From positions 20,182-84,181 of the forward strand of contig SBEG01000019.1 in NCBI GenBank assembly GCA_009668975.1: a stretch of DNA of 64,000 nucleotides, given 5' to 3'. Below are positions 8,779 through 16,163 of this stretch, piece after piece. The stretch's first letter is position 1, and the number at the start of each line of letters is the position of its first letter. The DNA comes from Deltaproteobacteria bacterium. GTDB lineage: Bacteria > Desulfobacterota > Desulfuromonadia > Geobacterales > Geobacteraceae. The position numbers and the translations under genes were made by a program. The notes below the pieces were generated by a model, which was not told the DNA's origin, did no database searches, and worked only from the letters and a program-made list of their open reading frames with translations.

Positions 8779-10407
8779 TTAATTTAAGACCCTCAAATTT
8801 AACGGCGGGGCCAATGATGCAGAAATCGTAGAAGAACTCTCATATGCACCGACATCAGGCCTGCTGCCACCATATGGCAGGCTAACATTTGCTCCTTTAC
8901 TCCATGATATAGGTGCAGTTAGGGTGATTGTATTAGTTGCATAGTTAATACTACTAATAGTAGCAACCGCATCACCTACCATAATAGTGTCTCCTGCGAT
9001 TAATCCATAACCGTCATGAAAGTAACTTGCATCAGCTACGGAAAACTGTGTTCCAGTACCGCTACTGCTCGTAACTGTGGTAAGGAATGCACCACTGTCA
9101 ACGCATGGTGAACCTGATTGTGGTTGCAATGTACTATCCATTTGAGGATCTACTTGGAGGTTGTTGTTAAAACGTGCTGGGTCAGTTGACTGTATTTTAG
9201 CAACACTGTAATAGCTGCCAATAGGGATAGCCAATACATTTGGACTACCACCACTATACAATAAGTTATTGGTAAAATAGTTATCATATATGGCAGGATG
9301 TATCATAATAGTAATTTGGTAGGTATTATAATAATTTCCATATATTGCATTATTCTTGTAATAGTTTTTGTATGCTGCTGCTCCTGCTGATTTGTCAGTA
9401 GCAATAACTAGTGGATATTTTGTTACATTATATATTGTGTTATTGTAGATATGATTATTAGTAGCCACATTAGCCGGGTAAGAACCATACGCATATACCT
9501 CCGTAGAAATACCACTGGAATTCGGATCAGTGTTATCGCGAATAATATTACGGCGAACAATGTTGTTTTTAGTTGTTACCTTTAAAGAGCGAGGAAGATT
9601 TACGTCAAAACTCGTGCTTTTACCGCCAATTACCGTATTTCCATCTACAACATTATTATGCGAACCTGATATCAGCGCTATGCCTGCACCATTTTTAGCA
9701 TTAATTTTATTATTAAGAATAATGTTGTTATTGCATGTATAACTTGGATAGATGTCGGTATTGCCTTCCAAAGCAAGACAATAATGAGTTGCCCCCGAAA
9801 TTGTATTATTTTGTATGACGTTATAATTAGCATTAAGGCGAAGGTTTATAACATCAGTTTGTCTATTGATATTATTATGAGAAATAGTGCAATTACTTAT
9901 TCTATTATAGGACACATTTTTACTGAGCCAGAGGGCAGAATAGCTCGTACATGCCGTATCAGCTGTTATAGTGCAATTATAAACACTGATATGGTGTGAC
10001 CCATTGTAAATCAAGAACGGGATATCGGTAGAATTGTTTTTAAACTCAATATTTTGCACTTTGATGTAAGATTTATTGTCCGCATAAAATCCTCTTATAC
10101 TCGGCTTATTTCCCGTTCCATATGCGTCATAAATGACTTCCCTACCACTAACACCTGATGCAGGGTAAAGAAGCTCATTCCAACTGCCACCGCATTTAAA
10201 ATACACGATGTCTCCAGCGCTCAAGGCCGTTCCCTTCACTTTTGCGACCGTTCGCCAGGGCAGAGCTACGGTTCCAGGGCTACTGTCGTTTCCGGCTACG
10301 GAATCGACATAATAACTTGCAGCTAAGCCTATCGAAGGCAAGAATGCCATTACAAATAAAATTAACATTAGAGCTGAAATATTTCGCTTAAGTCTAATAG
10401 TTTTCAT
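8779..10407 (-). CDS. Secreted right-handed parallel beta-helix repeat protein
   Basis: 542 residues with a clear signal peptide (KRNISALMLILFVMAFLPS then cleavage near GLAA-SYYVDS). The start of the mature protein, YYVDSVAGNDSSPGT followed by PWRTVAKV, is the usual opening of extracellular parallel beta-helix (pectate-lyase-like, NosD/PbH1) proteins. The body is full of N-rich rungs such as NVIQNNTISGATHY, NNIILNNKINAKNGAG and NNVVDGNTVIGG. The start is fixed by GAGGAG seven bases upstream. It lies 110 bp after the FN3/repeat protein on the same strand and is probably in its riboswitch-controlled operon. It may bind, cleave or shape polysaccharide outside the cell; no catalytic residues are assigned. 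Confidence 0.8.
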   Translation of the reverse strand: MKTIRLKRNISALMLILFVMAFLPSIGLAASYYVDSVAGNDSSPGTVALPWRTVAKVKGTALSAGDIVYFKCGGSWNELLYPASGVSGREVIYDAYGTGNKPSIRGFYADNKSYIKVQNIEFKNNSTDIPFLIYNGSHHISVYNCTITADTACTSYSALWLSKNVSYNRISNCTISHNNINRQTDVINLRLNANYNVIQNNTISGATHYCLALEGNTDIYPSYTCNNNIILNNKINAKNGAGIALISGSHNNVVDGNTVIGGKSTSFDVNLPRSLKVTTKNNIVRRNIIRDNTDPNSSGISTEVYAYGSYPANVATNNHIYNNTIYNVTKYPLVIATDKSAGAAAYKNYYKNNAIYGNYYNTYQITIMIHPAIYDNYFTNNLLYSGGSPNVLAIPIGSYYSVAKIQSTDPARFNNNLQVDPQMDSTLQPQSGSPCVDSGAFLTTVTSSSGTGTQFSVADASYFHDGYGLIAGDTIMVGDAVATISSINYATNTITLTAPISWSKGANVSLPYGGSRPDVGAYESSSTISASLAPPLNLRVLN

Positions 10408-10517
10408 TTTTTCTCCTCGTTTTTGCAGGGATGCCAGACACCCCCGTCAGCTTGATTCTTGACCCGGTCCGAAGAAAGGTCAAGGATATTTTTTGAACAT
10501 TCGTCAGCGATTCTCTG

Positions 10518-12323
10518 TCAATTTTTCGAGAAATAGGCCTGGATGGTGTGGTTTGCCGTAATATTTGAGAAGGTGAACAAACTGATTGCACCCTTTGACA
10601 CTCCGTCCACTTTGACATCGGAGATACGGTACCTATTGTTGCTCGCCTTTATTGCAAAGGTCTTGCTCGAACCTGCACTGGCAGTGACAGTTCCGGCCGG
10701 AGAAATTGTTCCACCTGATGTCGCGGATGCAGTTAGGGCATAACTGCTTGTCGTGGCCGTAAATGTTGCACTTATCGTCTGGTCGCTGGTAACTTTGCTG
10801 AAAGTATAAGAACTCACGGCGCCGACCGATGTACCATTCACCTTCACATCGGCGACCTTATAGCCGCTGTTTGGGGTGATGGTAAAAGTCTGAGAGCCGC
10901 CATAGTTGACTCGAGCCGAGGCTGGGGAGATTGAGCCACCGGTCCCTGCCGACGGAGTAATCGTATAGGTTGCAGTTGCGAAAACAGCTGCTATAGTATG
11001 GTTGGCCGTAATGTTGCTGAAAGTGTAGTTGTAACTGCCCAGGTTGGCGGCGACGATGGTTCCATCAACCGAGATGCTGACAGTGTAATTACCAGCATTC
11101 GGAGTAATCGAGAAGGTCTTGCTTGACCCTGCACTGGCAGTGACAGTTCCGGCCGGAGAAATTGTTCCACCTGATGTCGCGGATGCAGTTAGGGCATAAC
11201 TGCTTGTCGTGGCCGTAAATGTTGCACTTATCGTCTGGTCGCTGGTAACTTTGCTGAAAGTATAAGAACTCACGGCGCCGACCGATGTACCATTCACCTT
11301 CACATCGGCGACCTTATAGCCGCTGTTTGGGGTGATGGTAAAAGTCTGAGAGCCGCCATAGTTGACTCGAGCCGAGGCTGGGGAGATTGAGCCACCGGTC
11401 CCTGCCGACGGAGTAATCGTATAGGTTGCAGTTGCGAAAACAGCTGCTATAGTATGGTTGGCCGTAATGTTGCTGAAAGTGTAGTTGTAACTGCCCAGGT
11501 TGGCGGCAACGATGGTTCCATCAACCGAGATGCTGACAGTGTAATTACCGGCATTCGGAGTAACCGAGAACACCTGATTAGATCCCTTGATGACTTTCAC
11601 GAGGCTTATGGTGGTATCACCGCTTGTCCCTTGACTAACATTTGGATTATTCACGGCAGTGATTGTGCCGCTGCCTTTGGCCGTCGCGGTAATGTCGAAG
11701 TTTGCAACAGAGGAATTGAAAGTCGCTGTTACACTTGTCGAGGCGTTCATGGTAACGGAACAAGTCCCGATCCCGCTGCACCCGCCACCGGACCATCCGG
11801 CGAAGGTGGAACCACTTGCAGGGGCTGCCGACAAGGTTACGACAGTTCCCGGTGCGAAGACATTCGAACAAACGCTTCCGCAGGTGATGCCGGAACCAGT
11901 TACCGTTCCGCTACCGGTACCGTTTTGGGCAACCATGAGGGAATATTGGGTAGATACCGGCACCAATTTGGTAACCTCGTTGGAATACCCGCTCTGGTTT
12001 CCTGCGGAGTCATAGGCAGTGGAAGCAAAATAATATGTCTCTCCTTCGGTAAGATTGCTTACGTCAGAGCTCGTCATGATTCCGGTATCAATGGTGTTAG
12101 TGTAGACACCGGGGACCTTGCCGTAATGAATCTTGTAACCTGCAACATCAGGGCCACTTACTGCGTCCCACGCCAGAGTGGCCTGTGCCGAATATGCCGA
12201 AAGAGATGAAGAGATAAGTACTAGAGCAATCACACTAAAAACCCATAAACTATTGAAACTGCATGACAATAATGCTTTGAATATTTTTGCGCACGAAGAC
12301 GCACCTGCACCTTTTACTAGCAT
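10518..12323 (-). CDS. Secreted FN3 plus InlB-type repeat surface protein
   Basis: 601 residues. The ATG at 12323 is chosen because AAGGAGGT sits eight bases upstream; a GTG at 12362 is in frame but has no such site. A signal peptide ends near SLSAYSA (about residue 46). Residues 47-125 form a fibronectin type III domain (ATLAWDAVSGPDVAGYKIHYG). About 130-215 is an InlB B-repeat-like unit with four cysteines (CGSVC, CSGIGTC). The rest is a chain of about 75-residue Gly/Ser/Thr-rich beta repeats, each with YTITPSAGTGGSISP or YALTASATSGG. Two double units are almost identical. No LPXTG, PEP-CTERM or outer-membrane barrel is visible at the end (IQAYFSKN). It is probably a matrix or adhesion protein, placed under three cyclic-dinucleotide riboswitches. 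Confidence 0.82.
   Translation of the reverse strand: MLVKGAGASSCAKIFKALLSCSFNSLWVFSVIALVLISSSLSAYSAQATLAWDAVSGPDVAGYKIHYGKVPGVYTNTIDTGIMTSSDVSNLTEGETYYFASTAYDSAGNQSGYSNEVTKLVPVSTQYSLMVAQNGTGSGTVTGSGITCGSVCSNVFAPGTVVTLSAAPASGSTFAGWSGGGCSGIGTCSVTMNASTSVTATFNSSVANFDITATAKGSGTITAVNNPNVSQGTSGDTTISLVKVIKGSNQVFSVTPNAGNYTVSISVDGTIVAANLGSYNYTFSNITANHTIAAVFATATYTITPSAGTGGSISPASARVNYGGSQTFTITPNSGYKVADVKVNGTSVGAVSSYTFSKVTSDQTISATFTATTSSYALTASATSGGTISPAGTVTASAGSSKTFSITPNAGNYTVSISVDGTIVAANLGSYNYTFSNITANHTIAAVFATATYTITPSAGTGGSISPASARVNYGGSQTFTITPNSGYKVADVKVNGTSVGAVSSYTFSKVTSDQTISATFTATTSSYALTASATSGGTISPAGTVTASAGSSKTFAIKASNNRYRISDVKVDGVSKGAISLFTFSNITANHTIQAYFSKN
10656..11567 (-). repeat. Near-perfect 456-bp tandem duplication inside the surface protein gene
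   Basis: Two consecutive copies, about 10656-11111 and 11112-11567, have a period of exactly 456 bp (152 codons) and differ at only a handful of bases, for example GGCGACGATGG versus GGCAACGATGG and ACCAGCATTC versus ACCGGCATTC. Each copy encodes two beta repeats. The high identity points to a recent in-frame duplication or to gene conversion. Confidence 0.93.
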
Positions 12324-12330
12324 TTGGTAA

Positions 12331-12376
12331 TACCTCCTTGATTGTGCCTCAACGAAGCGCACCCCGCAAGGAGGTA
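12331..12376 (-). promoter_or_regulatory. Ribosome-binding-site sequestering stem of the riboswitch leader
   Basis: On the minus strand TACCTCCTTG (12376-12367) is perfectly complementary to CAAGGAGGTA (12340-12331), which contains the Shine-Dalgarno sequence of the FN3/repeat gene. The loop is 26 bases. The first half directly follows the 3' end of the c-di-GMP-type aptamer, so the stem is a likely translational expression platform. Whether ligand turns translation on or off cannot be read from the sequence. Confidence 0.7.
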
Positions 12377-12383
12377 CAGCTAT

Positions 12384-12477
12384 CGCCCGGCAACCCTGCT
12401 TTCATGTCCCGATTTTCCGGGATTTAGACCAGTGGCTTTGCGCCCCATTCTTTCGAATGGTTTACCCTGTTCAGGCG
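12384..12477 (-). ncRNA. c-di-GMP-I (GEMM-Ia, Vc2-like) riboswitch aptamer
   Basis: Minus-strand sequence ACAGGGTAAACCATTCGAAA, then GAATGGGGCGCAAAGCC, closely follows the Vibrio Vc2 aptamer as I remember it. A GAAA tetraloop caps CCATTC/GAATGG (P2), and a second stem ATCCCG/CGGGA follows (P3). P1 is formed by CGCCTG (12477-12472) with CGGGCG (12389-12384), including one G-U pair. The position equivalent to G20 of Vc2, which reads the ligand guanine, is G, as in c-di-GMP-binding members. It is the aptamer nearest the gene and has no terminator of its own before the start codon. Confidence 0.9.
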
Positions 12478-12613
12478 GATGGTGAATCGTACTTTTTTTG
12501 CTTCCGAAACCTCCAAATCCGATGAATCCTGTTACGTTCCTAGATACCTGCGCATCCGATATAGATGCAGCTCCTTTCCAAATGTTAAAATCTTGCCTGC
12601 GTCACAGTGCAAT

Positions 12614-12666
12614 AAAAAAAGCCGGGTCGACGAATATCAATGTAGGGATATTTCGGCGACCCGGCT
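12614..12666 (-). terminator. Intrinsic terminator of the middle GEMM riboswitch
   Basis: On the minus strand AGCCGGGTCG pairs with CGACCCGGCT and is followed by seven T. The inner arms CGAAATATC and GATATTCG extend the hairpin. The 5' arm of the stem is the 3' end of the aptamer, so ligand binding and termination should compete, as expected for a transcriptional ON switch. Confidence 0.85.
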
Positions 12667-12725
12667 GTCTTCGTGAGACCCTATGGGCTTTCCGTCCCAT
12701 CCTCGCGGATGGTTTAGTATTTTCG
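12643..12725 (-). ncRNA. GEMM-Ib (cGAMP-like) riboswitch aptamer, middle copy
   Basis: Minus strand: AATACTAAACCATCC, GCGA tetraloop, GGATGGGACGGAAAGCC, a short GTCT/AGAC stem, then GACAGCCGGGTCGCCG. This core resembles the Geobacter GEMM-I aptamers known to bind 3',3'-cGAMP rather than the Vc2 type: the ACTAAACC junction and GACGGAAAGCC replace GGGCAAACC and GACGCAAAGCC. Across 72 bases it differs from the upstream copy at three positions. Ligand assignment rests on remembered family sequences and needs testing. Confidence 0.85.
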
Positions 12726-12851
12726 TCTATCTAATTTATGAATCTGTTTCGTTTTAGTAACTATTCGGGGTTATCTACCATAACTTTAAGAAATATTTTG
12801 ACGTTTTAAAAAATTCTCCACAAGCACTGAAATCAGGAATGATTCAGGAAA

Positions 12852-12898
12852 CAAAAAAGCCGGGGCCAAATATCCGGTGATATTTCGGCGACCCGGCT
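12852..12898 (-). terminator. Intrinsic terminator of the distal GEMM riboswitch
   Basis: On the minus strand AGCCGGG pairs with CCCGGCT, followed by six T. Inner arms GAAATATC and GATATTT stack on top. As in the middle copy, the 5' arm is part of the aptamer. Confidence 0.82.
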
Positions 12899-12957
12899 GT
12901 CTTCGAGAGACCCTGTAGGCTTTCCGTCCCATCCTCGCGGATGGTTTAGTATTATCG
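12876..12957 (-). ncRNA. GEMM-Ib (cGAMP-like) riboswitch aptamer, promoter-distal from the gene
   Basis: Minus strand: AATACTAAACCATCC, GCGA loop, GGATGGGACGGAAAGCC, GTCT-CTCGA-AGAC stem, GACAGCCGGGTCGCCG. It is the first aptamer transcribed if the promoter lies to its right. It is nearly identical to the middle copy, indicating a tandem duplication of the whole aptamer-terminator cassette with a period of about 235 bp. Confidence 0.86.
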
Positions 12958-13438
12958 TTTTCACCTAGTTCGCAGTGGTTTTTCGATGTGAACCCTAAAG
13001 CAAATTTTCCAGACGTTCAACATAAAAATAAATAACGAAAGACCGGGAAATTAGATATCATAAAGAAAATTTCCTACTACTAAACATATCTTTATAGCAT
13101 GCAGTTTTTGAACCAAATATCAATTTTCTGTACAAAAACATCAAGATCACCGCCAGACAAAGCCTTGCAGGAACATTACCAGTCTCTAACTATCCAATGC
13201 ATCGCTTTTCTGCCGTTATTTGTCACAAATTTGAAACATAAGTGACAAAACTTCCCCACCGCCAGAGCTCGAACGCCACAACCTGAGAATTCAATCAGCA
13301 CATCGCCTGAAATTTCAAGCAGTTTCTTGCACGTGCCCGGAAGACTACCTGGCCACCGCTGCCAGCAAGACCACATCCGTTATAATTATTTTTTACTCGC
13401 CTTTCCTCCTCAGTACAGTAGAATACTGCTACAAGACA
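12958..13438. other. AT-rich region to the right of the riboswitch array
   Basis: No convincing gene. The promoter of the riboswitch operon should lie here on the minus strand. Candidate elements (TTGATA or TTGGTT near 13110-13125, TATAAA near 13091-13096) do not have ideal spacing, so none is called. A 66-codon open frame at 13176-13376 (-) has no recognisable features or ribosome site. Confidence 0.5.
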
Positions 13439-13607
13439 CTAGGAGCCTGTCGGACTTAGGGTAAATCTGATGCAAATCCGTCTTGACGGTCCATTTTTCG
13501 CCGATTTTTTTGGGCAATAGAACAACTATTACCCTGCAAAATCGCCAAAATCTGTCCTTACCCAGCCGAATTTTCGCTTCGATTTCCTAAGTCCGACAGA
13601 CTCCTAG
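13439..13607. repeat. MITE-like element with 20-bp terminal inverted repeats (full copy)
   Basis: About 169 bp bounded by CTAGGAGCCTGTCGGACTTA and its near-perfect inverse TAAGTCCGACAGACTCCTAG. The interior encodes no protein and contains further inverted pieces such as GGGTAA/TTACCC. A diverged copy lies at 53831-53994 and a one-ended fragment at 19995-20033. The outermost CTAG is palindromic, so a target duplication cannot be separated from the end of the element. Confidence 0.88.
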
Positions 13608-13641
13608 GGAACTGTTACTGCACAGAAGTTCGGGAGGTACC

Positions 13642-14235
13642 ATGAAAGTTGTGGCATTTAACGGCAGCGCACGCTGGAATGGTAATACGGCAATACTCGT
13701 AAATCAGGTGTTTTCAGAGCTGGAAAAAGAAGGAATTGAAACCGAACTGGTCCAGATGGCCGGGGAACGCATCAGAGGCTGCACCGCCTGCCTCTGGTGT
13801 AAAAAAACCAAGGATGGAACCTGCGTTCTCAAGGACGACCCGGTGAACGACTGGATCAGAAAAATGCGCGAGGCTGACGGAATGATCCTCGCTTCACCGA
13901 CCTATTTCGCTGATGTCACGTCGGAAATGAAAGCTTTGATCGACAGAGCAGGCTACGTGGCCAAGGCCAACGGCGAGATGTTCCGGCGCAAGGTAGGCGC
14001 GGCAGTGGTCGCGGTGCGAAGGGGAGGTGCAATACACACCTTTGATACAATCAACCACTTCTTTTTGATCAGTCAGATGATAGTGCCCGGCTCATTTTAC
14101 TGGAATGTAGGCATCGGTCGTGAAATTGGAGAAGTGGAAATGGATCCGGAAGGAATTGAAACCATGCAGGTTCTCGGTGAAAACATGGCTTGGTTGTTGA
14201 AAATAATTCATACACGTTGGACACCGAAGACCTGA
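13642..14235 (+). CDS. Iron-sulfur flavoprotein / NADPH-dependent FMN reductase family
   Basis: 197-residue flavodoxin-fold protein. The FMN phosphate loop is [14 protein letters not shown] (residues 6-19). The compact cysteine motif [16 protein letters not shown] (CX2CX2CX7C, about residues 49-64) is that of the Isf family, which binds a [4Fe-4S] cluster beside [21 protein letters not shown] is the second FMN loop. GGGAGGT precedes the ATG. It is probably a soluble electron-transfer or quinone/oxygen-stress reductase of anaerobes; partner unknown. It stands alone after the repeat element. Confidence 0.85.
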   Translation: MKVVAFNGSARWNGNTAILVNQVFSELEKEGIETELVQMAGERIRGCTACLWCKKTKDGTCVLKDDPVNDWIRKMREADGMILASPTYFADVTSEMKALIDRAGYVAKANGEMFRRKVGAAVVAVRRGGAIHTFDTINHFFLISQMIVPGSFYWNVGIGREIGEVEMDPEGIETMQVLGENMAWLLKIIHTRWTPKT

Positions 14236-14450
14236 AGGAACGTTGACGCGGCAGGCAGTGGGGAATGACTCAGTCAAAATATCGTCGGCACAACCGGCTA
14301 TAAAACATGATGCATCATAACATATCCGATTATTCAACTGGCACGTTCAATACCGTTGCCTGAGCAGGGGAATCATGTATACTTATGCATACAGACACCT
14401 CCAAATTCCGTGAAAACCGGGCCCCAGAAAACGAATTCAAGGAAAACACA

Positions 14451-15356
14451 ATGATCAACATGATTTCTTGTAAGGAACTCTATCAATGGATGACCGAAGA
14501 GCGTGATTTTATTATTATCGACACGCTACCACCGGAATTCTTCCAGTCGCGGCACCTGGCAAACGCGCGCAACGCCTGCGTGTTTGAAATCACCTTTAGT
14601 GACCAGATCCGTGAGATAGTCCGTGACGTGAACACCTGCATTGTTCTGTACGATTCAAGCACCCGCTCCCGGGGTGCCGAAAGCGCCGCCAAAAAACTTT
14701 CGTCCCATAATTATACTCAACTCTATGTGCTTTCCGGCGGCATCGAAGAATGGGAAGGCAGCGGCTATCCTGTCATCATCGAGGGTCCCGAAATCGAAGA
14801 AGAACCCATACTCGCCGACGGAATTCACCTCGTCGACTGTTCGGAAAGCAGACTTGAATGGGCCGGAAGAAACCTTTTCAAAAAACATTTTGGCACTATC
14901 TCCATCTCCGGCGGAGAAATCACAGTCAAAAACGGCGAGGTTGCCAACGGCTCAATCACTTTCGACATGCGCACGATCAAGAATTGCGATCTTCAGGATC
15001 ATCAAGAGAACAGCCTTTTGATCCGCCATTTGAAATCAGATGATTTTTTCGATGTGGAGTATTTCCCAACGGCAGGCTTTGAACTCATCGACTGCGGGGT
15101 CTTGGTTGGTGCAACTCCGGGTTCACCAAATTATTTCATCAGGGGGAATCTCAGCCTGAAAGATGTGACGAAGGAGGTTTCGATTCCCGCGATCATTGTC
15201 CCTGGTGAAAACGGAAGTGTTCGAGCACAGGCCAGTTTCGATATTGACCGGACTGAATGGCATGTTTCCTACGGGTCGGGGAAGTTGTTCGAAAAACTCG
15301 GCATGCACTTGGTAAACGACACCATTTCCCTGGAACTTTTCATTACCGCCAGATAA
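14451..15356 (+). CDS. Rhodanese-like domain fused to YceI-like domain
   Basis: 301 residues from the ATG at 14451, which has AAGGA eight bases upstream; an in-frame ATG at 14385 lacks a ribosome site. Residues 1-110 form a rhodanese fold (CKELYQWMTEERDFIIIDT, LSGGIEEWEGSGYPV). The active-site loop, which should start with cysteine, reads VLYDSSTRSRGAESAA, so the catalytic Cys is replaced by Asp and sulfurtransferase activity is unlikely. Residues about 125-300 are a YceI-like lipocalin-type barrel (SRLEWAGRN, GSITFDMRTIKNCD, HLKSDDFFDVEYFP, ASFDIDRTEWHVSYGSG). YceI proteins bind long isoprenoids. There is no signal peptide, unlike classic YceI. Confidence 0.82.
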   Translation: MINMISCKELYQWMTEERDFIIIDTLPPEFFQSRHLANARNACVFEITFSDQIREIVRDVNTCIVLYDSSTRSRGAESAAKKLSSHNYTQLYVLSGGIEEWEGSGYPVIIEGPEIEEEPILADGIHLVDCSESRLEWAGRNLFKKHFGTISISGGEITVKNGEVANGSITFDMRTIKNCDLQDHQENSLLIRHLKSDDFFDVEYFPTAGFELIDCGVLVGATPGSPNYFIRGNLSLKDVTKEVSIPAIIVPGENGSVRAQASFDIDRTEWHVSYGSGKLFEKLGMHLVNDTISLELFITAR

Positions 15357-15463
15357 CGCAACCAGTCCCACCTTCAGTTCAGATTCCCCTCATGTGCCCC
15401 TTAGACCTGGAAAAATGCCCTCCCCATTATGGGGAGGGCCACATGGAGGAAGTATCCTATGAC

Positions 15464-15814
15464 TCAGGGACTTTTCGTTAACGCTCCCGATTCTTTGCCA
15501 TCCTGCTCGCCTCCCGGCAGTGAATCAGTTGAACTTTCATCAATTTTCCTAATGCTTTGATCCTGCAGAACTACTTTGTCTCCTACGACAAGAGTGCCGT
15601 CATCCTTGCGGGGGATACTGATTTCCGCACCCTCGCGGTTTGTCGGTTTCAGCGTCAACGACTCCTGTTCGATCTTGGTGACGATCGCTTCGATACCACG
15701 CAAATTCTCCGGCAATACTTGGCTAGTCACCATTTCAGATGACCATGCTTTTGTCAACAACACCAGGGAAAACATCAGAATGATGAATGTTCCCAAACTT
15801 CCAAAAATTCTCAT
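15464..15814 (-). CDS. Small exported protein of unknown function
   Basis: 116 residues with a signal peptide (RIFGSLGTFIILMFSLVLLTKAWSS). The mature part (IEAIVTKIEQESLTLKP, then ISIPRKDDGTLVVGDKVVLQD) looks like a small beta-barrel of the kind that measures ionic or metal binding in periplasmic DUF domains, but no family is assigned. It ends in a Ser/Gly-rich tail. AGGAGG seven bases before the ATG fixes the start. Probably periplasmic. Confidence 0.7.
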   Translation of the reverse strand: MRIFGSLGTFIILMFSLVLLTKAWSSEMVTSQVLPENLRGIEAIVTKIEQESLTLKPTNREGAEISIPRKDDGTLVVGDKVVLQDQSIRKIDESSTDSLPGGEQDGKESGALTKSP

Positions 15815-16163
15815 ACGCTACCTCCTGGGTTTCCCCTCTCCGTTCACAAGCCTCCGGACAGCTTTCTCGAAAAAGGGTGTTTTGAAGACCGGCTTCAGGG
15901 TCTCCAGTAAAACCCGGATTGGAATCCGCTGCAATCCGTCATACGTCCATTTATTTTGCAGCAGAAAGAATTACTCTTTCCGGCGAGCAGTGCGCCAACC
16001 AAAAGGGGTAACCCGGAGAGGTGACACACTTTTCCAGCACCCAGGCACGAAACCTCAACAGTTCGCATCATATTTCAAGGGACTTCCTTAGGGATTTCGA
16101 GGTTTTCAGGACTCGCGAAGATTACGTGCCGGAGAATGCATCACAGGTGAGAAGTGGCTGTAC
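15815..16163 (-). other. Long 5' region of the small exported protein, possibly structured
   Basis: No gene supported in these 349 bases. They lie upstream of the exported protein and contain several short stems: GGCG/CGCC at 15982-15996 around a seven-base loop, AAAGA/TCTTT at 15965-15979, and GGATTG/CAATCC at 15916-15937. I could not match them to a known riboswitch class. Confidence 0.35.

Noticed and set aside
11454..12209. Plus-strand frame of 251 codons opposite the FN3/repeat gene
   Set aside because: Low-complexity shadow of the repeat protein; no ribosome site.
12479..12734. Short plus-strand frames across the riboswitch array
   Set aside because: They run antisense to the conserved aptamer cores and terminators and have no protein features.
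13176..13376. 66-codon minus-strand frame in the gap before the MITE
   Set aside because: No ribosome site and no protein-like pattern; lies in the expected promoter region of the riboswitch operon.
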